This document shows, piece by piece, positions 24,759-34,503 of a DNA stretch of 64,000 nucleotides. Below the pieces are notes generated by a model that saw only the letters and a list, made by a program, of their open reading frames with translations, was not told the DNA's origin and did no database searches. This stretch comes from Coturnix japonica (Eukaryota; Chordata; Aves; Galliformes; Phasianidae), in the NCBI RefSeq assembly GCF_001577835.2, contig NC_029532.1:4278001-4342000 (forward strand), given 5' to 3'. Position 1 is the stretch's first letter; each line of letters opens with the position of its first letter. The translations under genes were made by a program, and so were the position numbers.

Positions 24759-26989
24759 ATGAAGCTTCTCCATGCTGCTGCGCTCTCCATCCTTGCCCCT
24801 GCACTGATGCCCACCGTGGACCCGCTCAGCACTTACCTCATTGTGGGGGGTGCAGCCATCGGCTGGCAGCTCTTCTCCCCCAATTCCTGGCTCAGGTGCA
24901 GCCTCCTGGAGTGCTGCAATGCAAAGGACACGCTGAATTTCACAGGTAAGGAGGTGGGAAGGGCAGTGATGGTCCTTATGGGGTGGGGGGGGATTCCCAG
25001 AGCATCCTTTGTGCACTCAGGGAAGGAGAAGCTCTAAAATGCAAAGGTTTCTAACACAGTTTATCCCACACCTCAGCCACTGTAATCTGTGTTGAACGAG
25101 AAGTCATCAGTGCGAGCAGTCTGGCACTTATTTCATCCTGAAACTACAGGGCTGAAAAAACCCCTTGAGCTACTTTCTAACCACACCTTCCAGTGTTCTC
25201 TGCTTAGAAATCCCCCATTCCTGTGCTGTAAAAATGCAAGTATTGTTTGCTTTCAGAGCTGGGATGCAAATTGCAGGGGAAACCCTGAAGGGACCCAAAG
25301 GTTCTTTTGCCTCCTGATGCTTCAGCTGCAGCTTCCTGCTGCTCTGCATTGGATGGTGACAAACAGGCTGTTTTCTGGCACTTCAGCCATTGAAACACCG
25401 GTTGGGTTTCTCTTTTGAAAGGACATTATATAGCAACAGAAGCACTTTGTGTAACAGGAGTGTGCTGGAGGACACAAACATAGTTAATAAGAACTGAGTA
25501 CATGTATCTCTGCAGATAAGACCCCATCCCAAGGCTTTACAGGAGGCAGAGGTGCACAGCCATATAAACTCATGGCAAACCGCTTGGTTCCCATCAATGC
25601 CGCTGGGCTCTGCTCCATGAGTTTGGCTCTTTGCTGACCCACATCTCATCACAGTGTATGTCTGCTCCCTCTGGCGGCCCTACAGCTGCAGCCAAAGGGT
25701 TGGAACAAATGGCACCTGCTGACTGTGCCCTCATCCTTCCAGTCGTGAAGATGGATTTGGAGCGAAAAGTCTTTGGGCAGCATCTGGCTGTTCAAATAGT
25801 GCTGAGAGCTCTGAGCACCAACCTTCAATCCAAGCGGCCCAAGAAGCCCCTGGTGATGTCCTTCCACGGCTGGACTGGCACAGGCAAATCCTTTGTCAGC
25901 AGCATCATTGCAGAGAACCTCTACCGACTCAATACATGGAGGAGGAGGTTTGTGCACCACTTCAGCACGGTGCTGCATTTCTCACACAGTTCTCACGTCC
26001 GTCTTTATAAGGTACCTACAGCTCGTTTCCTCCCTTTATCTGCAGCTGGGGCTGCAAACAGCGGCTTGTTTTATTTCTTCTTGCAGGAGCAGCTGCAGAG
26101 TTGGATTCGGGGCAATGTCAGCGCCTGCCCAAGGTCCCTTTTTATCTTCTCCGAGATGGATCAAATGCCGCATGGTTTGATAGATGCCATCCTGCCATTC
26201 CTCGGCTACCACCATGAGATTGATGGGGTTCATTACGGCAGGGCCATCTTCATCTTCCTCAAGTAAGGAAAGCCAAGGGCCACGAGGGAGTTACAGCCCC
26301 ACTGACACAGCAGGGAGTGCCCATTGCTGACAGGTCTGTGGCTGAATCAATGCAGCTGAGCAGCTCAGGATCCCTCCCTTGCTGTGGTCTTTATCACTTC
26401 CCATCTCTGTGCGATGAACATCACCTCCACTCCAGTGCAGAGTCACTCAAATCACTGCCAAGACACGAGCATTAAAGACAGCAAAGATACGATCTAACCA
26501 GCCCCTGAATCTCCTTCCCAACAGCAATGCAGGCGGAGATAAGATAACGGAGGTTGCTCTTGATTACTGGAGGAGGATGAAGAGGAGAGAAGACATCCCT
26601 GCAGAGGAGCTCCAGGATCTGCTCTCTGAGGACATCGTCAGGAACCCAAGCAGTGAGTGCAGCCCCTCTGCTCTGCAAAGCACCCAGCAGTGCTGCCCCC
26701 TGAGCACTCAGATGACCAAGCTCTTTCCATGCTCTTCCTTCCAGGCGGTTTCTTTCAAAGCCAATTGATCCAGAAGAACCTGATTGATTATTTCATCCCT
26801 TTCCTCCCTCTTGAATACAAACACGTCAAGCAGTGTGTCCGGGAGGAGCTGCGTGCTCAAGGGCATCCTGAGGAGGAAGATCTCATCACAGGGATTGCCT
26901 CAGCGATGGCAGATTATCCCAGTGAGGAAAGGCTTTACTCCAGCAAAGGCTGCAAGACTGTGGCCTCCAGGGTGGCTCTGAGCACATAG
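24759..26989 (+). CDS. Divergent TOR1-type torsin paralogue, five exons
   Basis: This is an AAA+ family protein of the ER lumen/nuclear envelope by homology. Exons are 24759-24945, 25743-26011, 26087-26262, 26525-26652 and 26745-26989, an intact 334-codon frame. All four intron positions and phases equal those of TOR1A and TOR1B. A hydrophobic N-terminus ([17 protein letters not shown]) suggests a signal sequence. Walker A is GWTGTGKS at about 105-112; torsins normally end it in N. Walker B reads FIFSEMDQ at about 171-178, with Ser in place of the usual Asp and the Glu kept. Sensor-1 Asn (FLNNAGG), the glycosylation sequon in RGNVSAC, and the C-terminal KGCK motif (about 321-324) are kept. 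IASAM at 304-308 replaces the VAEEM/VADEM that holds the DYT1 glutamate pair. The promoter lacks a CpG island. The frame and splice sites argue for a functional gene. ATPase activity and cofactor binding are uncertain. An avian TOR1-like name may exist in databases, but I do not assign one. Confidence 0.88.
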
Positions 26990-27120
26990 AGCTGCATGGC
27001 CATGGCCAACCTTGTGCTCCTGCTGCAGGACCCAGCCAGGCAGCACCATCAGTGCACATCTCCTTCCTTGACAGGGATAGGATTTATCCTGTTCCAGAGG
27101 GGCCTTTTGTGAAGCTCTTT

Positions 27121-27126
27121 AATAAA
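27121..27126 (+). terminator. Poly(A) signal of the divergent torsin gene
   Basis: AATAAA lies 132 bases after the stop codon. It sits directly at the edge of a CR1 3' end in the opposite orientation. Confidence 0.7.
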
Positions 27127-27235
27127 TCATAGAATATCCTAAAGTTGGAAAGGACCCATAGGGATTATTGAGTCCAACTCCTGGCTCCTCACAGAAGCAC
27201 CCAGTGAATCAGACCATACGGCTGAGAGCCTTGTG
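27127..27235 (-). repeat. CR1 LINE 3' fragment
   Basis: 'catagaatatcctaaagttg' followed by 'gaaaggacccatagggatta' and 'gagtccaactcctggctcct' is a typical reverse-complemented CR1 3' end. It is about 110 bp and 5' truncated. It separates the divergent torsin gene from the minisatellite upstream of TOR1B. Confidence 0.85.
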
Positions 27236-27310
27236 CGGGTGTTGGCTGCAGGGCTGGATTCCCACAGGGTCTGATGGGGCAGCACTAATGTACCTTGTGC
27301 TGTCACCTGC

Positions 27311-27538
27311 CATGTCCCCATTGCCTCCCATGTCCCCATTGCCTTCCATGTCCCCACACTCTTCCATGTCTCCATCACCTTCCATGTCCCTATCACCTGC
27401 CATGTCCCCATCACTTCCATGTCCCCATTGACTTCCATGTCCCCATCTCTCCCATGTCCCCATCACCTGCCACGTCCCCATCACTGCCATGTCCCCATCT
27501 CTTCCATGTCCCCATTGCCTTCCATGTCCCCATCACCC
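27311..27538. repeat. Minisatellite, 16-18 bp unit (CCATGTCCCCATCNC type), about 13 copies
   Basis: I count 13 occurrences of CATGTCC/CACGTCC spaced 15-19 bases apart. The unit is roughly CCATGTCCCCATTGCCTT with length variants. The + strand is C-rich, so the minus strand carries the G-runs. The open frames it makes on both strands are repeat artefacts. It ends about 290 bp before the TOR1B start codon. Confidence 0.95.
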
Positions 27539-27639
27539 ATCACACCCCCGGGCTGACACACTGCCCTGTTCCCTGGGCTCTAATAAGGAAGGCGAGCAGT
27601 CTGCAGGCAGTATCATGGGGTGGGAAACACCATTAGGGT

Positions 27640-27828
27640 GACTGGGAGGACACGGAGGGACACAGCGGGGTACGGACCTGCCATACCCGGCACGGCGGTC
27701 CCATCACCGCCCTCCTTAGGGCAGCACCGCCCCGTTCCTTCACAAAGATGGCGGCGGCGGTTACCGGGGGGGTGCAGCACTTCCTTCCCGGTGCCGTCGG
27801 TCCGGAAGCGGTTCGGTTCCTTGTCGCC
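27640..27828 (+). promoter_or_regulatory. TOR1B: TOR1B CpG-rich TATA-less promoter / 5' UTR
   Basis: CpG-dense sequence lies immediately upstream of the TOR1B ATG. It has a YY1-type element AAGATGGCGGC at 27745-27755, a class that usually overlaps or follows the transcription start. An ETS/GABP-type CCGGAAGCG lies at 27802-27810, and no TATA box is seen. The same two motifs in the same order precede TOR1A. Confidence 0.7.
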
Positions 27829-30448
27829 ATGCGTCCGGCCGTGCTGCTGTGGCTGCTGCTGCCGGGGCTGGCGGCGCTGGAGCCGCTGAGCGTTGGGTTG
27901 GCTATTGGAGTGGCCTCTGCTCTCACCGGTTATCTGTCCCATCCCAGCTTTTATTGCAGCTACGTGGAGTGCTGCCCCAGCGCCGGACACCGCCTGAATG
28001 CCACCGGTACCGGGGGGAGGAGGGAGGGGAGGGTGGTGGGTCTGTGGGTCTATGGGTCTATGGGTCTATGGGGCTGTGGGTCTACGGGTCTATGGGGCTG
28101 TGGGTCTACGGGTCTATCGGTCTGTGGGTCCGTGGGTCCGTGGTTCTGTGGGTCCGTGGTTCTGTGGGTCCGTGGTTCTGTGGGTCCGTGGTTCTGTGGG
28201 TCCGTGGTTCTGTGGGTCCGTGGTTCTGTGGGTCCGTGGGTCCGTGGATCTGTGGTTCTGTGGATCTGTGGGTCTATGGGTCTGTGGGTCTATGGGTCGA
28301 TCTATGGGTCTATGGGTCTATATGTCTGTGAGTCTATGGGTCTGTCTATGGATCTGTGGGTCTATGGGTCAGTGCTGACGGCGTTTCCCCTTAGCGCTGC
28401 GGGAGCAGCTGGACGGCAGGTTGTTCGGGCAGCACTTGGCCAAGGAGGTGGTGCTGCGGGCGGTGACGGGCTTCAGCAACAACCCCAGCCCCAAGAAACC
28501 ACTGACACTGTCACTACATGGTTGGGCCGGAACCGGGAAGAACTTCTTGAGCCAGTTGTTGGCCCGGCACGTTCATCCCGCGGGGCTGAGAAGTAAATTC
28601 GTGCATCTGTTCCTGGCTACGCTGCACTTCCCGCACCCGCAGCGTGTGCCCATGTACCAGGTGAGAGCGGTCGGGGCTGCAGTCGTAGTTGTGGTTTCGA
28701 TATGGAAGAGGAAGTATCGACTGAAAGCAAACAGATGAAGTGTTGTAGGCAGAGCTCAACTCCTTTGCATTAAGGAGAAAGAATGAGGAAGTTTGATTTG
28801 TGAGCAGGGAAGGAATTCACTTATCAATTCAATGTCGTATCCAAGGGATGGATCGCAGTGTTAATGGGATGGGGGCAGCTTTGGGGGTCTTTGGACTCCA
28901 TAGAAGCACCTCCTGGTACACCCTGACCCTCCAGCATTTCTTACCTTGTTTCAGGAGCAATTGCAGAGCTGGATTCGGGGCAATGTCAGCGCCTGTGCAC
29001 ACTCAGTCTTCATATTCGATGAGATGGACAAGATGCACCAGGGCCTCATCGATGCCATCAAGCCCTTCCTGGACTATTACGAGCAGGTCGATGGGGTGTC
29101 GTACAGGAACGCCATCTTCATCTTCCTCAGGTCGCTGGCATCTCTTTGAAAACTTAACCTGTATTTATGGTGCTAATGATGTTCATGTGGCACTTCATTC
29201 ACAGTTCAACACAAGAGATATATGAGATCTCATGAGACCAGCCCAGAGCACAGCTTGCATTAGAACTCAGACATTGGGGGAGTCCTTTGGTGCTGTGTAT
29301 GGCTGGGATGGAGTTCAAATCCTCCAGGGCAGCCTGTTTGGTGCCTGTGTTTTGCATTTGTGGCTGAAGCAGCACTGATAACACCCCCATGTTTGGCTGC
29401 TGTTTGCACAGCCTCAAGGATTTCTTTTTATTCCCTGGCTGGGGGGGTGGGCAAAAGGCAACAGTAGGAATGGGCACAGCCAGGAGAACGGAACTGGATT
29501 GGCATGGGGAGCGTCACAACCACAGTGTCATGGTCAGCAATAAAAACTGGGGTAGAGAAAGAAGCGGGGGCAGCAGCTTCAAGGTGAGGAGCTGTTTGAG
29601 GCTGGCTGGGCGCTGCTCTGCCTGGGAGGGCAGTGATTTGGGCTTATAGGTTCTGTTTTAGTGACTTGATTCCACTTGACCAGCTGAAAAGAGATTCTGC
29701 CTCAGTTGTGTCTGCTCACTGCTGTGATTTTCTCTCTTATAACAGCAATGCTGGGGGTGACTTAATTAATAAAGCAGCGCTTGACTTCTGGACCAGCGGA
29801 AAGCGCAGGGAAGATATTCAGCTGAAAGACCTTGAGCCCATGCTGTCTGTAGGAGTCTTCAATAACAAAAACAGTGAGTCACTTTCCCTTAGGGAATGGG
29901 GAATGGCTTTACTTCACAGGGTGTGATCTGCACCTCATCCACCCAACTCTGCTTCTTTATCCCCACCTGCCTCAGTGCCCCATCACCAGCCCCTTTGGTT
30001 CTTTCATTCCAATGTCATCCCCCTCCCAGGGATGTTTTCATTACAGAAGCTGCTCAGGGGTGGATAAACCTCTCTGTGAATGGAGTCTGGTCTGCAGAGC
30101 CCAAGTGTAGAGAATGTCCTTCCTATGTCTCCTGTATCTTTTTCCTTCCAGTATCTCCTGTATCTTTTTCCTTCCTTCACAGGTGGATTGTGGCACAGCA
30201 GCCTCATCGACAGGAACCTCATTGACTACTTTGTTCCCTTGCTGCCCCTGGAGCACAAGCACGTGAAGATGTGTGTGAGGGCTGAGATGTTGGCACGTGG
30301 GCATGAAGTGGACGAGCAGATTGTTCAGGCAGTGGCTGATGAAATGACTTACTTCCCAAAAGAAGCGAGAATCTACTCCGATAAAGGCTGCAAGACTGTA
30401 CAGGCCAAGCTGGACATCCACGAAGACATTGCAGGAGCCATGGACTGA
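27829..30448 (+). CDS. TOR1B: Torsin-1B, five exons
   Basis: This is an ER/nuclear-envelope AAA+ ATPase partnered in known systems with LAP1 and LULL1. Exons are 27829-28006, 28395-28660, 28955-29130, 29746-29873 and 30183-30448, giving 337 codons. The start ATG (gtcgccATGcg) opens a signal peptide, [18 protein letters not shown]; an earlier in-frame ATG at 27748 lies in the YY1 motif and is probably 5' UTR. Features are Walker A GWAGTGKN (about 102-109), Walker [11 protein letters not shown], the RGNVSAC sequon, sensor-1 [15 protein letters not shown] and a KGCK C-terminal motif, so all torsin hallmarks are present. The assignment to TOR1B rather than TOR1A rests on gene order, orientation and the non-TOR1A C-terminus. 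Intron 1 is almost entirely minisatellite. The exon 3 donor is weak (CAG/GTCGCT), and the exon 5 acceptor region is tandemly duplicated. Confidence 0.9.
28036..28372 (+). repeat. 8-bp minisatellite filling TOR1B intron 1
   Basis: Octamers of the family GGGTCTAT / GGGTCTGT / GGGTCCGT / GGTTCTGT repeat for about 335 bp, roughly 40 copies. They occupy nearly all of the 388-bp intron. The sense strand is G/T-rich with a G-triplet every eight bases. Frames stay open through it in all three sense frames, producing spurious long ORFs. Confidence 0.97.
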
Positions 30449-32110
30449 TTCACCCTTCAGCTCCAAAGCACTTTCAGAGCCTTTGGAAACTCGTCTATTT
30501 GCACTTGAGCTTTTTGGGTTTGTTATTTTTTTTACTATTGCAGGGAACGTGCTGAAAATCCCAGAGTGAGTGAGTGGTGTGGGAGCTTTTAAGCTTTTGT
30601 TTTTAACATAAAATCCCACTATTCATCTCTAAATTGGCTGCTATCCGAATATCACCCCTATTTTTTTAACCTATTAGAAGACTTATGAATGTGTGGTACT
30701 GGATACGACTCTCCTGATTTACTCCTTTAAGGGTCAGGGTTATGAAACCCTTTATTGCCCTTTCCAAAGACCTGCAGCAGAGCTCTTGCAGGCAGTTGTA
30801 TAGAGATGCTCTGGCTTATGAGACAGTGAATTGATTTACAGTGTGATCACAGCAAGGGCACAGAGCTCGATGCATTGCAGCCAGGAGGTGGTTGCTGGGA
30901 GGCTCCACCTTCACATCACACTGATGCTGCTGGGGCTTCTACACGTGAGACTTCAGCTGTTTAGGGGCTGAATGGCTGCGTTATAATTCATGTCTGACTT
31001 GTGTCACATCATGTTTCCCCCTGTAGTAATATGGGAAGTTGAGATGAGCTCAGGGAGATGTTACTAAACGGTGGAGAAAGGGGAGGATGGAATTATTGCT
31101 CCGCTTCCTTATGGGGAAAAAGAAATGGTGACTTTTATTTTCTGTATTTTTCTTCCTTCTAATATTTTTCTAAGGGGGCAAAGTGAATTTGCACAGTGAT
31201 TCCAGGGTGTCTGCCTTCCTCAGCACAGGGATGGATGGAAAGGGCTGACTTACAGCACAGCAGTTCAGTTCCATTTCTTAGGCAGAGAGAAGTTGCTCTC
31301 AAGGACCAGCACATTGTGGGCTTCTGAGCCTGAAGGCTGTGACATCTCCATCGGTCCCTGCAGCTGAGGAGTGGCTGTTCCTCCCCTTGACCTGCTTACG
31401 AGACACTTTTGTGGCTGAAGTTATTTTTAATGGTGTGTTTTTATACTGAACTTTTAAGCAACAAAAATGCAACGTTGGAGAACCACAGAGAAAGGGAGTG
31501 TGGGAAAGGGCTTCAGCCACCACCAACCCCGTACACCACTGGGTGATGAGTGTGATTTTAGAATAGCTTTTACCACTGAATGATGAGGAAGGTGGGGAAC
31601 ACTGAACCTTCTACCTGGTCAGGCTGGTGTAGCTTTAACTCCACCATCCACCCATCACCAGTGGATCAATCAGTGCTGCAAGACAGAAGTGCCTCAACAT
31701 TTCACTGCTTAGTTTTGTTGTATAGGTGTGGGCTGTTTGAAGCACAGCATCGACTCCATCACAGAGGTGATGCCAAACTACAGCTCTCACCGTTCCCGTG
31801 CTCATGGAAACGACAGCAGGGGGGTCTTAGCATTAATGCTCAGCTCTCATTTCGAAGCGTCAATTGCCTTTTACAGCTCCACGTGGAGTTTGTCAAATGT
31901 TGGCAATCTGGTGGTGCTGATGCAATCTGGAGCCAAATGCTGGCCAGCCATTAACCTTGGGACATTGGACTGCAGCTTTTCCATATGCAATGTTTTGTTT
32001 ATTAACCCACTTAGTTGTAAGCGTAAACGTTCTCACCACTTTCTGTTACTTCAACACTAACTGTTACCGCCGTTGCTGCAGCTGGAATAAACACCTTCAG
32101 TTGTTTCTCT
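30449..32110 (+). other. TOR1B: TOR1B 3' UTR (inferred)
   Basis: Non-coding sequence from the stop to an AATAAA at 32086-32091. AU-rich patches (TATTTTTTTTAC near 30525; TATTTTTCT near 31140) are consistent with a 3' UTR. No other gene is seen. Confidence 0.55.
32086..32091 (+). terminator. TOR1B: Poly(A) signal of TOR1B
   Basis: AATAAA preceded by a C/G-rich stretch and followed by TTGTTTCTCTCTCTTG, a T-rich downstream element. It is the first AATAAA after the TOR1B stop that I found in sense orientation. Confidence 0.6.
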
Positions 32111-33415
32111 CTCTTGCCTGAATCATTTTGAGCTATAGAAAAGCCGTATTGCGTGCAGCATTCAACCAGCTGCCCCTGCAGAGCTTTCTGCTGCGCTTCC
32201 TTTCGCCTTTATTTCATTGTTGGGTGAGCCTACTAAACAGCTTGTTGATATTAAAGCAGGTTGAGCGGTCCAAGAACAATGTAAGAAATTCAGTGCTGTG
32301 GCTCATTAGGTTTGGGTCTAAGAGTCCAGAAAAGCTTTAATTAAAGGCTCTGCTCTACAGTTCAGAGCATCTCCTGCCACGTGTGCAGCCCAGGGTCAAG
32401 CAGATGCATCCCCAGGGCCAGGCTGCCTTGTAGTAAGGGATAAAGATAATCTAAGAAAGACAGATAGTAAGAGAAGGATCACTGCGTTTTAACCATAAAG
32501 TCTCGCTTTACAAGCACAGCATGAGATCTGGGAACTTTCCCTGTAGGAGGTTTAACTGAAGTAGCAGCTGCTTGTGCTGGACTTTGGTAAGAGCAAACAC
32601 AATTCAGTCTTGGGGACAGCTCAGCTGCTCCCACCGGGTCAAGGCACCGTTTGTGTCAGGCTCGGACCTTTCCCCTAGTTTGACATTTCTCCTGTCTGCT
32701 CCCATTTCAGGTGGCACATTAATAAAGAACAGCCCAAAGCTTCTCTCACAGCAAGACAGGGGCAGAAGCTCTGTTTGAAACCACATTGAGTGGGCAAGGA
32801 GTTGCTGCAGGATCAGAAGGATCCTGCAGAGATCCTCAGAGCTTTGGTTCTGCTCTGAGCATCACTCCTGCATCCTCTGCAGGAAGCTCCCATCCACCCT
32901 AAGCCACCCAGGGCTATGATACAATAAACTACTGCTACAGCATCTGCCAAATGCTTCCAATGATGCTGCAGTAGCACACGAAGCAGAATTAAGAGCACAT
33001 TTAAGGCTGGAAGAGCCTCGGTGCTGCTGGGCTGAGCTGCTTCTGTTGATGAGAAGGCACCAGACAGTAGTAAAAGTTTATCATTTCCATGTCTGCTTTT
33101 TTTTCCGTTAACTCGTCATTTTCTGTGATCATAAAGCCAAGGAAAGATAAGAAGCTGAGTTCAGAGCATGCGTTTGCTGACCAGTTCTAGGACCGATAAG
33201 CTAATGGGCGCATTACACAACCCCATAGCAGAGCTGCGGTGTTGAAATCTTAGCAGCTATTCCTCTTTTAATTTCTTCATAGGGAAAACTTGGTGATGCT
33301 GCATCTCACCTGGCTTCAGCCAGACACGCTGCATGCTCTTTATGAGGAGTCAGGGTAAGAAATGGACATCGGAATGCAATGCAAAGGAGAGCAGAAGGCA
33401 GCTTAGGAACACGTT
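32111..33415. other. Gap between convergent TOR1B and TOR1A
   Basis: About 1.3 kb of unique-looking sequence. I see no exon, repeat or RNA gene in it. Confidence 0.5.
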
Positions 33416-33429
33416 TCTGGTGGGAAGAA

Positions 33430-33435
33430 TTTATT
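33430..33435 (-). terminator. TOR1A: Probable poly(A) signal of TOR1A
   Basis: Minus-strand AATAAA about 1.07 kb downstream of the TOR1A stop. No nearer canonical signal was found on that strand, so the 3' UTR is inferred to be about 33415-34503. Confidence 0.45.
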
Positions 33436-34503
33436 GTGAATAGAAACTGGAATGCAAAAGGCTGCAGTGCTCACGTTCAGAAAGAAGTCTGACAGGCTGC
33501 AGTCACTTCAGGGGATGCATTTCACAGCTTTTCCATATGCATTTGGATCCATCTTCATCCCAAACCTCAAAGGCATAACAGCAATGTGAGAACAGGGAAC
33601 ACCCTGCAAGCTGCCTTCTGAACTCTCCACGCAGGGGAGGAGAAACCTCTTCTCCAGTTCCTGGGTGTAAGATCAGCCTGCACATGTTTCCCATTAAGTC
33701 ACAGTGTTTCCAGCTCACCAGGCACAGCACACACTGCTCTCCTAGGAAGATCACACCTTGCAGAGCACGTGGCAACAACTCCATCCAGCAAAGAAACAAC
33801 CCAGAACTGGGACCAGCTGCAGTGATGAGACAGCCAGGGATCTCTCAACTCATTTCCTCTCCCTACTAAATATGAAGTCCTCCTACTGAACACCATCGAC
33901 ACCAGTTTCATATCCTTAACCGTGACTCAAAGAAAGCCAATTTATATGGCTGTTTTGAGAAAGACATTCTTTCCAACGCTATGCAATACCAATATATACA
34001 TAGATATTAATTACAGAATCTGCCCTTTCTGCTGGAGCCCAGTTAGCTGAGAAAATCCACATCTCCTGCTTGTAATGCCATCAGAGGAATGTCCCCACAC
34101 GGGCCCATTGAAGGCTTTCACAAACAGGGATTTCAATCGTGATTCTCTGTATTGCCAAGACAACTCCCACAGGAACCCAAACAACCACAATGTGGTCACA
34201 TCCCCATCCCACCGTCCATACCAACAGCCCTGGGGTTCTGCTGATCCATGTGGGAGAAGCCTTCAGCCCCATCCGAGCCCTCAGTTCACAGTGCAGCTCT
34301 TCCTGGCCTTGCTGGCACAAGGAGGACATGCCTGGGAGCCGTGATTAGTGACAGAATTAAGATGCAGAGATGCTTCTGCTTCTTTACATACCGGTTACAG
34401 CAACGTTCCTTCCATTAAAAAGTGTTTACTAATGAAATGTCTTGGGTTCTCCACTTCATGATCAAGTTAAATTTGCTTCTTTGCAGGTTGCAGCAATAAA
34501 GCC

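Noticed and set aside
27139-27636. Tandem repeat resembling a CRISPR-like array and overlapping repeat ORFs
   Set aside because: Units are contiguous, degenerate and without distinct spacers; this is a eukaryotic minisatellite next to a CR1 tail.
27748-27828. Upstream in-frame ATG as TOR1B start
   Set aside because: The ATG lies within the YY1 motif and would add 27 residues before the signal peptide; the ATG at 27829 directly precedes a hydrophobic signal sequence.
27748-28596. 282-aa plus-strand frame across the TOR1B start and intron 1
   Set aside because: It reads through the exon 1 donor into the octamer minisatellite ([10 protein letters not shown] repeats); only the parts inside exons 1 and 2 could be real, and exon 2 is in a different frame here.
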